Shown here: positions 46,647 through 57,817 of the stretch, one piece after another | Position numbering within the stretch: the stretch's first letter is position 1 | How the letters are laid out: each line of letters begins with the position of its first letter | NCBI RefSeq assembly: GCF_019097595.1 | Contig: NC_080732.1 | Span: 8,652,405 to 8,716,404, forward strand | Length of the DNA: 64,000 bases | Source: Hemibagrus wyckioides | Taxonomy: Eukaryota; Chordata; Actinopteri; Siluriformes; Bagridae | Direction of reading: 5' to 3' | Position numbers and translations under genes: made by a program | Notes under the pieces: generated by a model | Seen by the model: the letters and a program-made list of their open reading frames with translations, nothing else | The model's database searches: none | Told to the model about the DNA's origin: nothing

Positions 46647-47362
46647 ATGAAAATGTAGATTTGAGAAATAACCGAGCAAAACAAGAAAGTTTATTCAAGT
46701 GAGAATGAAAAATAACTTATATTAAACTACTTTCACAAGTACAACTCTTTCAAAAAAGTTTCTTATCCAAATTGAATGGATTAAAGGTACTTTATATCCT
46801 CAGTTTACCTTGGTTTACATCCTGTGCACATAAGCATGAAGTTAAGCAGTGCTTTTGAATAGTTGAAGCATTCTGTTGAACTATAGCTCTCTGCTTCTTA
46901 CTCTGAGACCTGACCACAAAGGCTACCTGTTCTACAATGCCTCCCATGGACACACACACACACACAGACACACAAACAGCTACAAATTGAAATCTCTCTT
47001 ATAATAGAGCTGTTGTCAACTGTTGAGAGGCTGCAGAAATGCACAATATTGTCATGCTGAATAGAGCAATCTGCTTTAATAAATGCACTGGACTGGCAAA
47101 CAGCACTACTCGAGTCTTTCTGAAGTGGCCAATCTGCACACATTCACACATAGAATAGAAAATCTGCTACAGTGGAGGTGGCAAAAAAAAAAAAGCGTTG
47201 TTTACTGTCAGTGCACATGATAACCACTTGTGCTTGCCACTGAAATAAATGGAACCAATTTTCTGTCTATTGCCAACAGTCTCTTAAACTAGTCTTCAAA
47301 GAAATAGAGACCAACAGGAACCATGAAAGAAACGTCATACTCTTCAACAGTTCATACGCACA
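46647..47362. other. No recognisable gene or repeat
   Basis: Contains a short (CA)n run at about 46950-46967. Nothing else is recognised. Confidence 0.4.
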
Positions 47363-48667
47363 CCTGGTTGTGCACACCCTTTTATAATTGAGTAAGTGGA
47401 TGCTTTCAGAATGAAACGATCACCTATTCAAACTTCACAGCTAATTTTTCTACAGCTGTCATCAATGAAATTAACCCCAAATGATGTTCAGCTGTTTCTG
47501 TAGGATAATCTATGCATCTTCTTGGTTTCATCTTGACTTCTGAAGACAAGTGCTTACAAAACATGTGTGGTTAAGTATCTTTAGTTGAAAGGTATCAATC
47601 AGTAGAGGGGTATAATATAATTCCCAAAATATTAGATGTACCATGGAACAAAGGCCATCCTCAACAAAATGGAGAAGCACAGTGACATCACCAAGAACAG
47701 GATGTCCCCAAAAAAGATTACAAAAGGACAAGACAAAAATGTACCAGGGAGGCTGCTAGAAGACCTATAGCAACATTAAAAGAGCTGCCGGAATATCTGA
47801 CAAGTACTGATTATTCTCTGCATGTGACAACCATCTCTGATATTCTTCACATGTCTGTGCTATGGGGTAGAGAGGCTAGATGGAAGCCCTTTCTCCAAAA
47901 AAAAAAAAAGCATCTAAGCTCAATTAAATCACCCCACACCGTGTGGCAAAATGTGTTGTGGTCTGATGAGACTCATTCAAAAACATATAATAATTCCATA
48001 TTTCCAGGATAATAGAGGCAGAATATAGCTTTAGGGCTACTTTTCATCAGCCAGAACTGGGGCTATTATCAAGGTGGAGGGAATCATAAATAGCTACAAA
48101 TACCAGTCGATTTTAGTGCAAAACCTTCAGGTGTCTGCTTGTAAGCTGAAGATGAAAAGGAATTTCACCTTTCATCATGACAATGACCCAAAGCATAAAT
48201 TCAAATCAACAAAGCTTAACCAAAAGAAGATCAGAGTTTTTGCATGATCTAGCCAGAGCTCAGACCTGAATCCAACTAAAAGTCTGTGGGTTGACCTGAA
48301 GTGGGCTGTGCACAGGAGATGCTCTTACAACTCAATGAATCAGCATTGGAATGTTTTTGCAAGAAAGAGAAAATATGAAAAGTGAAAATATGCCAAGTCA
48401 AGATGTGCCATGCTGATAGACTGAGAAGAAAAAGGACTGAAAAGGCCTGAGCGGTGAAATAAAATCAAAAGGTGCTTCAAAAAATGTATGTTTAGCATCA
48501 GTAGAAGTTCTGATAGTTTTCCACTTCATTTTTACGTGTAATTTTACATTGCAGGAGGAAAAACCTCTGACATGATTTAACTTGGTTTCGTTGGTTTTTT
48601 TTTTATGTTATTGCTGTTGTTGTTTCTGGCATTTTAACCATGGTGTGTAGACATTTTGTATCCACTG
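47363..48667 (+). pseudogene. Tc1-like transposon, decayed full-length copy
   Basis: A third Tc1 family. The left end reads GGTTGTGCACACCCTTTTAT and the right end GGTGTGTAGACATTTTGTAT, the expected mirrored termini. Recognisable transposase blocks on the plus strand: TTGAAAGGTATCAATCAGTA near 47585, ACCAAGAACAGGATGTCCCC near 47690 (linker), TGTGGTCTGATGAGACTCAT near 47957 with the first catalytic D (WSDET), CATCATGACAATGACCCAAA near 48174 with the second D (HHDNDPK), and GAATCCAACTAAAAGTCTGT near 48271, where the catalytic E codon has become AAA (Lys). An internal deletion removes sequence before 48009, an A13 run at about 47898 and several frameshifts are present. It cannot make transposase. 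Confidence 0.85.
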
Positions 48668-49750
48668 CAATTTAAAGAGATGTCCGAATTTCTTCTTTTA
48701 ATAGCAGAAATCAATTTTTTTACAGATGTAATGATGTGCTGATGTACAGTAGGCTAATAATATCTTTATTTAGGCCTGGAGGAGGAGTGCATTCTGATGT
48801 ATTCAGGAACACACCTGATGTTGGCACACAGTACACCAGGGGGTTTACAGCTCATTGTAGCTTGAGAAATACAAGATCTGTCTCTTATCTCTCTTTGAAA
48901 TGTGCCAGCAGCAAAAATCCAAACATGGACAAAACTTGCTAAGGAACAGCACAAGATATAGATAATTCTGCCATTTTCAGCACCTCAGCTTATAGCTGCC
49001 AAATGCACAGACCACAGACCAGCCTTCTCTACTTTTATATGGCAGTATTTCCTCTTATTAAACAACACATTTAATAAATGTAATAAATCAAAGTTAATTA
49101 TTTTTTTTAATTTAAATTTTATTTTTGTTTTTATATGTTATATTTCTTCGAAACAGTGGGTTAAAACATATAGAGTAATTAAAAATAAATAAGCAATTAA
49201 AATTGACTGTGTATTTGTATATAAAAAATGTAGTAACGTCTTTGCAAAATTGTTTATATTTAAAGCCAATCCATTAAGATTAATATTAGTGTACATATAC
49301 CCGGTAACGAGTAGGATTCAAACGCATTTTCTGAAATTAAAGGATTTTTATGAATAAATCAATGTTTTTGTGTATCCAGTTGAATGAAAGAGTTCTAAAT
49401 AACCCCATTCATACCTAGCTTGACAAATGTTTGTACAGTGATTAAATCATAATTTTTTTGTCCTACTTTTTTAACATTAACACATACAAAGATATCTGGT
49501 TAAAACATCTGAATATTTTAGACAATTACAATGATCAGTTGTTAGAAGGGTCAGTAAAATGTGACTCATAAAGTGAACGGTTTAATGGAATGTAATCTAT
49601 AGATACAGTACTGTGTGATGACTTTCATTCGACAAAAGTGGCTGCGAAAAATACTAACCATAATATTCTGTTAAATTATGAACAAAACAGAGTTATTTGT
49701 AATAACTCATTCTCTAACAGATTGTGACCCAATTTTCTTAGTAAACACGC

Positions 49751-49787
<37 letters not shown>

Positions 49788-50287
49788 AATATACGCTACA
49801 GAATAAGTCATTTTCATATAATATTTTTTCATATAGTAATTCTGATGCCAGCCCACACAGCTGTGTAATTGACCCTTCAGGGGGCTGAGCTGCTATTAAC
49901 AAGTCAGTGTAAAAACTGTCCCTAACAATTACATGAAATCAATCAGGAAGTGAGAATGGAGCTCTGGAAAGGCAAAAAGGCAGATTGTCCTCACAAGAGC
50001 CCTTTTCTACTTGCTGTTACAGCAGGAAACAAAAAGAGCCCATCATCTCTGCTATTGTCCCATACTCATCCTTGTATCATTCAATATGCTCACTAGTGAG
50101 AGTGTTTCACTCAGATCATCAGCAAAGCTAATATGAACATCACATTTTGTGCATGTCTGTGTGTGAGAATACAAGAGACGAGCAGAAGCAGAATGTAGAT
50201 GATGTAATTGTTTACAGATCTCTGAAATATGAGTCAGTCTAATCTTACCAGATCACCCAATTAAGGAGCACTGGATAACAAAAAGCA
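48668..50287. other. Unique sequence, nothing recognised
   Basis: AT-rich up to about 49750. About 49850-50120 has balanced composition and could be constrained non-coding DNA. No exon is supported. Confidence 0.35.
49753..49786. repeat. (GA)n microsatellite
   Basis: Pure GA run of about 34 bp. Confidence 0.95.
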
Positions 50288-50715
50288 TCTCAACTCAATT
50301 CAATTTAAATTGAATAGCACTGTGAACAATGGACATGGACAAGCAGCTTTACGGCAATATAGAAAAATCAGAAAACAAATGAGAAAGTTTAAAATTTTAA
50401 TTCATTATCCCTAATGAGTGAGCCAGAGGCACCTGTGGCAAGGGAAAACTCCCCAAGGAAATCCTTGAGAGAAACCAGACTTAAAAGGGAATCCATCTTG
50501 ATCTGAGTGACTCTAGAGAGTGTTTGTATTATAAATTATAAATCATTTCCTTTCAATAACTGTATATAGTCGAGTTGCTTTGTTGCTAATGCAGTTGCTT
50601 TTGAGCAACTTATAAGTATAAATACCTTTGAATTCATTATACATGTAACATAAATGCCTTCCTGCTGAAGCCATGAAACCTTCAGTTATTTCCAGTATCA
50701 GGGATGAGATGCACC
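50288..50715 (-). mobile_element. L2-like LINE 3' tail
   Basis: Plus strand: CAACTCAATTCAATTTAAAT, GAACAATGGACATGGACAAG, CAGCTTTACGGCAATA, ATCCCTAATGAGTGAGCCAG, GGCAAGGGAAAACTCCCC, TGAGAGAAACCAGACTTAAA, and CTGCTGAAGCCATGAAACC. In reverse these are the untranslated end of the L2 family at 14003-15830, with the same order of blocks up to CTGCTGAAGCCAT. No coding sequence. Confidence 0.8.
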
Positions 50716-52354
50716 TTACATTTCACTGCAATTTTACCTTCAGTTCTAAAAAAAGAAATTCTTGCCTCATCTCTGATTTCTATATTAGCAATGGGTTACT
50801 GGGTTACAATATTATATCCGAATTGATAAATACCCATTTCCAGCAACATTAAATGTCATATTAATGATCATTTCACTGTGGAAGTCGTGATAGCGAATGC
50901 TTAACTCACAGGTAACAATCTATAAGATGCCAAGTACAATGAAAGTTGAAGCTTTGGATGCGTATGTATTTGAGCAGAGTGTTCAGGTGAAAATATGATG
51001 TATTTCAGACAGTGTGGGAAAAATGAAAGTTTTCAAACAAATTTTAAAGGAGACCAACTTAATTTAATTGAAAATTAAAAAATCCTGACACCATTTATAT
51101 TATGATTATATTAGAAATTATAAAGAGTACTATATTATTACTAACATAACATTATTTTTCTTTAAAAGTAAGTTCCCCTTCCTAATTGTGTAATTTTCCC
51201 TTTTGTTCCTTTTTAAATCCTTTTTTTAATCTTTTAATTGCTACATAAAAAAAAATAAAAGTTTTGTTCTTTATAAAATCTTCAGTTCCTTCAGGATTTT
51301 GTCATTTTGCCTCTGCAATATTTGTAAGAGTTTGCAATGTTTTCAAACTTACAGCGGATTTTCCACAGATTTGGGCCAAAACACATTGTGTAACATCATC
51401 ATAACATGCACTCAGCCAAAGCCCTCTTCCAGTCATGTACATCGACATAAGTACAACTATCACATAGAGAAATTACATATGTATCTTCACTAGTAAGAGT
51501 TTATGAGAGGAATCCTGTGCTCGCAGTGTCACCAATTCAAATAAAAAAAGCAGAAAAAAAATGTCCAATTTTGACATAAAAAATGCTATAAGCATCATTG
51601 GCTGCAACAACCACAAAACAACTCTGGAAAGTCTTTGACAGACTGATTATAATGCAACAAATGAAACTTTTTACTATTAAATCTTTAACTTCTGTTGGCT
51701 GTAGTGGCACACAGTGTGTTCCACCACTTTAATATAATGTGGTATTTGTAGCATTCACATTATACTCCTAACTGCATCCAAGTGGAAATTTCAACTAATT
51801 TTGCTGATTTCACAGTCATAAAAATCACATGAAGTTTTTGGGAGACAGTATCATTCAGTGTAGTTTATGCAAACAGGAATTAGCCTGGAACAACAGCATA
51901 GCATGCAAGAGTGATCACCTGAAGAGGAAGCATGCCAGAGTGAGCGCCAGAGCGAGCACATTAGTGTTCTAATGCAAGTCGTGACTCACAGACCTGCTAG
52001 TTAAACTAACATAAACGTGCATGTTAGCCACCCTACAGGAATGAAAGTAAAAATATTTTTTTATAACATGGAATTTCATGTGAATAAAAATCTGTCATTG
52101 AAATGTTTAATAATTCTCTATACTTTTATTGTCAGTCTGTGTTATTTTATCATTTAAATAATCATTTGGTTTTTGTTTAGAATTATTATTTTTTCACTGC
52201 CTTTTAGGTTATTTCAAGTTGTAGAAGGTCTCAGAAGGTCTGGGACAGACGTTATATCTTACAGAGGAATGTGACTGAAACTTAATCTGTTTTAAACAAT
52301 GTAATTGTTTTGATAAAGTGATTAACTATATGTTTTGTGCAGTAGACAAAAAAC
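50716..52354. other. No recognisable gene or repeat
   Basis: AT-rich sequence with several homopolymer runs and no supported feature. Confidence 0.45.
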
Positions 52355-52420
52355 AGAGAGAGAGAGAGAGAGAAGAAGAAGAAGAAGAAGAAGAAGAAGA
52401 AGAAGAAGAAGAAGAAGAAA
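52355..52420. repeat. Compound (GA)n(GAA)n microsatellite
   Basis: A GA run passes directly into about 14 GAA units. All purine on the plus strand. Long GAA runs can form triplex DNA. Confidence 0.97.
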
Positions 52421-52725
52421 TAGCTCAATATTCGTATTATCAAAAATTAAGTAAGGAAACTACTTTAAATTTGGCTCTAATATTTATAACTTAGTATATT
52501 ATATGTGTAAAAGTCTGATGATGGCATTTTGTTTATCTGTGCAGAATTGTTCAAGAGAAAATCATGCAAATCTTTTTTGCCATCCCTATGCATGAGTGAA
52601 ATTCAGTTTGTTTTGTCTAATTATTTCCAGAATAATTACAGAACTTCACATAAAGCTGAGTGTATAATGCTCCCTGTCATAGACTGACAATAATATATCT
52701 TTCTTTAAAGCTCACTGGGACAATG

Positions 52726-52796
52726 CACACACATCTGTGCACACACACACGAACACATAAATACACACACATAAATGCACATACACACACACACTG
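52726..52796. repeat. CA-rich imperfect repeat
   Basis: Alternating CA runs with interruptions, about 70 bp. Confidence 0.85.
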
Positions 52797-52927
52797 TAGT
52801 CTGTGCTGATGCACTGAGGAGAGATGGAGATGAATGGCTGCCATAATGTGTGCTGGCGTGGCTGCATCAGTACCAGAGGGTCACAGGGAAAGGACAAGCA
52901 GCAGGACCACAAGTGCATGCACACACA

Positions 52928-52929
<2 letters not shown>

Positions 52930-52963
<34 letters not shown>
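52930..52963. repeat. (GA)n microsatellite
   Basis: Pure GA run of about 34 bp, inside a 207-codon open frame (52850-53473) that I do not accept as a gene. Confidence 0.95.
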
Positions 52964-52966
<3 letters not shown>

Positions 52967-54120
52967 TTCAGGCACTTCACATCCTCTATGAACGCAAGCT
53001 TCCAGGAAAGTATCTCTACTCATTTCCAAACACTGTGTTTTATTACTGCAAAAGCTTTCAGTGAGAAAGTAATATTGGATGGAATTGAATGGCGCAAGTT
53101 CAAGCAGGTAACAAATTGGTGTGCCTCTGATACATCTGTATTCAGGGATGATGGATTCTCCTGCGTTGCTGAACCAGATCGATGTTTGCTTTCCTGCTTG
53201 AAGGAAACAATAACGCTAGCTGCGGCAATCAGTCGACAGGCAGGATTGCAGCTGGATTGTTTAGTTGGACACAGTAAACAGGAACAACAGTGCCTCCTAC
53301 AGGCCACAAACATATACACATTCATTTATTTGTGTGATTTTTATTTGTTTTTTTTAAAGGTTTTCAGTGGCCATGAGTTTGGGCTGGTGCCGCAGAATGA
53401 TTTATGGATTGTCCTTTGCTGTATACTGCAGCACAGAAACCAGGTCACATCCATCATGTGCAACACAGGGTGATCTTATATCTTCAACCTTTGAGTTGGT
53501 TCTGTAGGTCTGCTTGACCTGCTGTTCAGTGCAGAGGCCAATGTTTGCAATCTATACAAAAAATATTCTGATAATGCTCAGTCAGTAAACCACATATATT
53601 TCCAAGAGAGGCATTTAACCAGGGCTAGAAGAATAAGCACTAAGCTGGACACTGTGATGCTTAGGCAAGTAATAATACAGTACTGATTTGGATGCTGTTC
53701 TGTCATCGTAGTGATAACACCAGCTTTCTCCAGAGAGATTAATATATCTCAGGCAGGCGGAGGAGTACAGAAATAGAGCACTGTGAATCAGACATGGGTT
53801 TAAGAGTTCAGGCAGATTTGGTTGGGTGGATTGTGTTTTCGATAAGACTTCCCTCTACTGACTAGAATCATGGGTTGCCATGGGGTGTCAATACTTTCAA
53901 TACTGAGTGCACTCAGTCAAAGTAGTGCACAGAAATACCAGAACATACTGAGGAGTACCACCTGCTTTATAAGCCAGAAGGACAAAGGAAGGAAGGACAA
54001 AGTAATCACACAGGGGCAGAGAAGCACTGGCACCTGGGACGAGCCGATGTCATGTCTGAGCTATCGTTTTTTATTCATAGTTTTACCTCAAACAAAAAAG
54101 TTTAATAGTTAAGAAAATAA
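52964..54120. other. Unique sequence, nothing recognised
   Basis: Moderately balanced composition from 53050 to 53480 with a long open frame but no recognisable domain. No known repeat. Confidence 0.35.
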
Positions 54121-54299
54121 TTCTTTCATTCTTTCATTCTTTCTTTCTTTCTTTTTCCCTTCTTTCTCTTTCCCTTCTTTCTTTCTTTCTTTCTTTTTCC
54201 CTTCTTTCTCTTTTCTTTCTTTCTTTCTTTCTTTCTTTCTTTATTTTTCTTTCCCTTCTTTCTTTCTTTCTTTCTTTCTTTCCCTTCCTTCTTTCTTCC
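54121..54299. repeat. (TTTC)n polypyrimidine tract
   Basis: About 180 bp almost wholly of C and T on the plus strand, built of CTTT units with CCCTT interruptions at fairly regular spacing (near 54155, 54171, 54197, 54252 and 54281). Only a few A bases interrupt it. The minus-strand KERKKERK frame over it is an artefact. Confidence 0.97.
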
Positions 54300-55183
54300 A
54301 CTTTGGACAAGAACATACTGTAAAATTCAAACGGTATCAATTTACTTGACATTGCTGTCATAAGAAAAGCATGGCTCTATGGAATACAGTATTAAACTCT
54401 GGACAGATGTGCTCTGGTCAGAAATGAATGTGTCTTGGGTTGTTTTAGAATAAGAATAAGTACAAAAACATAGTAATGACCAAATAGGTACTGAAAAGAC
54501 CTTTGTTCATTTCCGAACAACTTTATATCATCAATTTATTCTCCATGATCACTGTTACTGCTGCACGAGAACTCAACACTTTCTCAGTCCACAAAAACAT
54601 GAATAAAAATTCTGCTTGACCTTTTTTCTTAGAATTTGTCTCAATACCTATTATACTACCACACATAACAGGAACATATGACTAACACAGTTAGACACTT
54701 ATTACTGTCAGAAAGTAAAATATCTGTTCACATTTTCAGGTTAAAGTAGAGCAGAAATTGATATGTGGGTTTCAGGTCCATCAGAATCACAAATCATCTG
54801 CTCAGAAAAAAGCTGACTTTATTCACCACTGTTTCATGTATAATTCATGTTTAATAATAAAAAAAAAAATGTTGTATAGCAATAAAAAAATCATGTATGT
54901 GCATTTGCGTACATATTTAAGATGAAATTCACTTATTGAAATTCAGTTATTGATATGAATATTTTTATTCAAAATTTTTATGAATATATATCTTTACATC
55001 ACACAGATAAGATATTTTAACAGTGGTCTATTACACGCTGTTCCTTTTTAAATAACGTAAATATTGTATGTATGTTATTAAAACAATAAACTGTAACAGT
55101 TTTTTTTTTTCTGAAAAAAATTTACCTTCTCTACTTACACAGTAAAGCAGAAGACAAAAGCCTCAAAGACAATTTTACATTTA
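54300..55183. other. No recognisable gene or repeat
   Basis: AT-rich with homopolymer runs. Nothing supported. Confidence 0.45.
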
Positions 55184-55210
55184 TTTGTTTGTTTGTTTGT
55201 TTGTTTGTTT
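55184..55210. repeat. (TTTG)n microsatellite
   Basis: Pure TTTG run of about 27 bp. Confidence 0.95.
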
Positions 55211-55329
55211 AGAGAGCAATCAAAGTGCTTAAGACTATTGCTCAGTACTATAAATGCCAGGAAGTGGCAGCTGTCTACATAAGGGAAGGTGGGGAAGAGC
55301 TCTGTTACACACACACACACACCTACTTA

Positions 55330-55372
55330 CCATCCACTTTATTAGGGAGGCCTGTACACCTGCAAATGCACA
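55330..55372. mobile_element. Possible Tc1-type terminal fragment
   Basis: CCACTTTATTAGG then GAGGCCTGTACACCTGC resembles the terminus of the Tc1 family seen at 38575-38985 (ends in ..ACTTTATTAGGAACACCTGT in related copies). It lies next to a (CA)n run at 55304-55322. No body is present. Confidence 0.4.
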
Positions 55373-55599
55373 CAGTGTCATGCCATCAAAAGCTGGTTCA
55401 CGTACACGTGTATACACAGAAGTGTGGCTAATCAATCAGACCGCTACTTTCAAGTACTTTGCAGTCGAACACTTTTGCAGTTAAATCCCCATCAGTGAAC
55501 AGCAGATAACTTCAACAAGATAGACTTCATGTTATAACTATAATGAATTTCATGGCTACACAACTGTGCTTTTTGACCATACAGTACAATTATATGAAA

Positions 55600-55965
55600 G
55601 ACTGCTTCCTCTCAAGATTTCCTCCTAGTATCCTAGTATTATTTGTACAGAATTTGTACAGTATCTGAACTTATTTCTTCTATATTACAATTTCTTTTCC
55701 TCTTCAGTTCCCTTGTAAATAGTATATATTTCTTTCTCTCTTCCACTTCTATTAGAGCAACTGTAACATGCCAAAGCAATTTCTTTGAATCTTGAATCTT
55801 GAATCATCTCAGGGAGAGTTTCCTTTCCACCATCAGTTGTTCATTGGGGATGAATTTAAATGTAAAATTTATAATTTGTTTCCTAAATTTATATATTTCT
55901 GTAAGTCTGCTTTGTGACAATAATGTCCATTGTTAGAAACACTATACAAATAAAACTGAGCTGAA
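55600..55965 (+). mobile_element. L2-like LINE 3' tail, diverged
   Basis: CCTCTCAAGATTTCCTCC, ATCTCAGGGAGAGTTTCCTT, TGTTCATTGGGGATGAA, GTAAGTCTGCTTTGTGACAA, ATGTCCATTGTTAGAAACAC and TATACAAATAAAACTGAGCT in order. This matches the plus-strand tail of the copies at 28440 and 29115 with more substitutions. The TTGAATCTTGAATCTTGAAT run near 55786 is an internal short repeat. Confidence 0.7.
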
Positions 55966-56898
55966 TTAAATAGAAGGTTGTGAGCAGAGAATTGTAAAGG
56001 TCCGTTCGTGGCTCATGGAGCATCTGAGAATGAGACTAATGTCATAATAACAGTGTGACTTCTGTTTCATTTTTGAAATGTAAGTCACACTGACATGCCT
56101 TAGTGTATTAAAATATAGAAACACTGCATGTACCAAAAAGATGATGAGAAATGTGTAAACCCTACAACACAGGTGTGAAATGACTTCCAAAACATAGTCA
56201 TAAACTGTCTAACCTTTTCAAACAACATGGTTATTACTCTATCTTTCTATATACCTGCTGATGAGATACTGTGATGATCTCTCTTGAATAGCAAAAACCA
56301 CTGGAATAGAAATCAATGTCTTGATTACCAGGAGACATGGAATGTCCAGAAAAAATGAATAATAAATTCGTAGAACTTACTATGCCGGTGAGTTTGCTGT
56401 TTTGAGCATTAATGAAGCATGAGGGGAATGTGATTGATTAAATTCCATGTTTTTCTACAATTTTCTTATTGAAATAGGAGATTTAGGAGGACAGCACATG
56501 TACTCATGTGCCTCAGTGCCCATGTCTGAAATCAGGAGCTGGATTTTCATTACAGATCCTTGACGCAACATGCAGTTCTGCCATGTTATTTCTGCCATAC
56601 AGGTTTTCAAATTTAAAAACAACTTTATGCTAGCAACCATATAATTCAATATTAATAATTAAATGTGCAATTAAAATTCCTGATAGTGAAGCTTGCACAT
56701 GTTCACACAGAAACCAGTTTGATAACTCAGATGCAAAATGGTGAAAGTGTGAGGTGTTAGGAATAATAATCACACTTTCATTTCAATCAGAAAGGAAAGG
56801 TTTTTTTTTCCTGTCCCATCTACTGTTTCTCAGTCTACACCTTTAGATAATCACCTCCGACAATCAACAACCATTTACAAACCAAGCTGAGAGTCATT
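55966..56898. other. No recognisable gene or repeat
   Basis: AT-rich sequence up to the mariner element. Nothing supported. Confidence 0.45.
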
Positions 56899-56900
56899 TA

Positions 56901-57353
56901 TGAGGGTGAATCAAATGAAAACATTAAAAGTGCGAAAGTGGTTCCAGTGCCACGTATTCCGATTTTCCCAGGAATCATCTACAACCCACAATCAGGTCAA
57001 AACCACATGAACTTCTGTGTATACTGGTGTCATGTTGCAGCACAACAATACACAGCCCCATGCTGTGCAACCATCAAGGACCTGCAGTTTGTGTGTACCA
57101 CATCAGCCGTACTCAACAGATCTAGCGGCTTTTTTTTTTTTTTCACTATTAAAGTCGGCATTGGGTGGAAAGGCCTTCTGTTTGGAAGAAGTAGTGCAAC
57201 AGATGGTGTATCAGCATCAGCAAACACAACCAAAAAAGCAGAGGATTCTGGACACTCATTATACACTGGAAAAATTTCACTGAATGAAATGGAGATAATG
57301 TAAAAGAATATATTTTGTCACTTCTATTTGCAATACATACACTTTCACCCTCA
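56901..57353 (+). mobile_element. Internally deleted mariner-like element (453 bp)
   Basis: Termini are perfect 10-bp inverted repeats TGAGGGTGAA (56901-56910) and TTCACCCTCA (57344-57353), each flanked by TA (56899-56900 and 57354-57355). The interior holds the C-terminal part of a mariner-like transposase. The whole N-terminal half is missing, so this is a non-autonomous deletion derivative. Confidence 0.88.
57017..57283 (+). pseudogene. Mariner-like transposase C-terminal fragment
   Basis: In the frame starting at 57017, LQHNNTQPHAVQ corresponds to the mariner block L.HDNARPH..., so the second catalytic D is now N. PHQPYSTDLA corresponds to the PHPPYSPDLAP block. A T15 run (57132-57146) then destroys the SDYHLF region with the third catalytic residue. 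LLKSALGGKAF and LEEVVQQMVY correspond to the L...LGGK.F....EV..AV region. The frame is continuous but about 250 N-terminal residues are missing compared with a full mariner transposase of roughly 350. It is not functional. Confidence 0.82.
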
Positions 57354-57439
57354 TATGTTAGACCGCAATGGAATGCAGTGTACTGCATATGCAGCATCCC
57401 CAAGGAACAGAAGAGATGAGGTGAATGTGAGATGAAGAG

Positions 57440-57762
57440 TGACAAGAGACATAGAGAAGAAAATGGAATTAAAATGATCTCCATTCCCATACTGGACTTA
57501 TTACATCTTCTTGTATTTTATTGTAGTTTATTTCATTGCATTTTTATTTTATAGTGTGTATTTTATGATACTTTACAGCATTTAATGTATGTACCACCGT
57601 ACAGCTCTTTTGTATTTATTTTTTATTATTATTTATTATTACTATTGGTTTTAGTCCTCTTATCTCTTCTGCTGACTAAGAGCTTTGCACAAAAATGCCT
57701 ATGCACCTGTACTGCCTGTACATGTACAGATGGCAAATAAACCTCTTGAATCTTGACTGTTT
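57440..57762 (+). mobile_element. LINE-type 3' tail fragment
   Basis: T-rich untranslated sequence ending GCAAATAAACCTCTTGAATC then TTGAC. Middle blocks TTTTATTGTAGTTTATTTCA and GTACCACCGTACAGC look like a dispersed 3' end. No coding part. Clade not assigned. Confidence 0.4.
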
Positions 57763-57817
57763 TACAGCACAGAGAATGGAGATTGTTGCAATTATTGACT
57801 AATTATTGAGCTAATAC

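Noticed and set aside
52850..53473. 207-codon open frame on the plus strand
   Set aside because: It runs through a (GA)n repeat, has no recognisable domain and no splice or promoter context. One long frame by chance is expected in 64 kb. RNA-seq would settle it.
54134..54361. KERKKER-rich minus-strand protein
   Set aside because: Translation of the polypyrimidine tract.
13971..55322. CRISPR-like arrays
   Set aside because: All direct repeats seen are microsatellites or dispersed elements. None has uniform repeats separated by unique spacers, and the context is a vertebrate nuclear genome.
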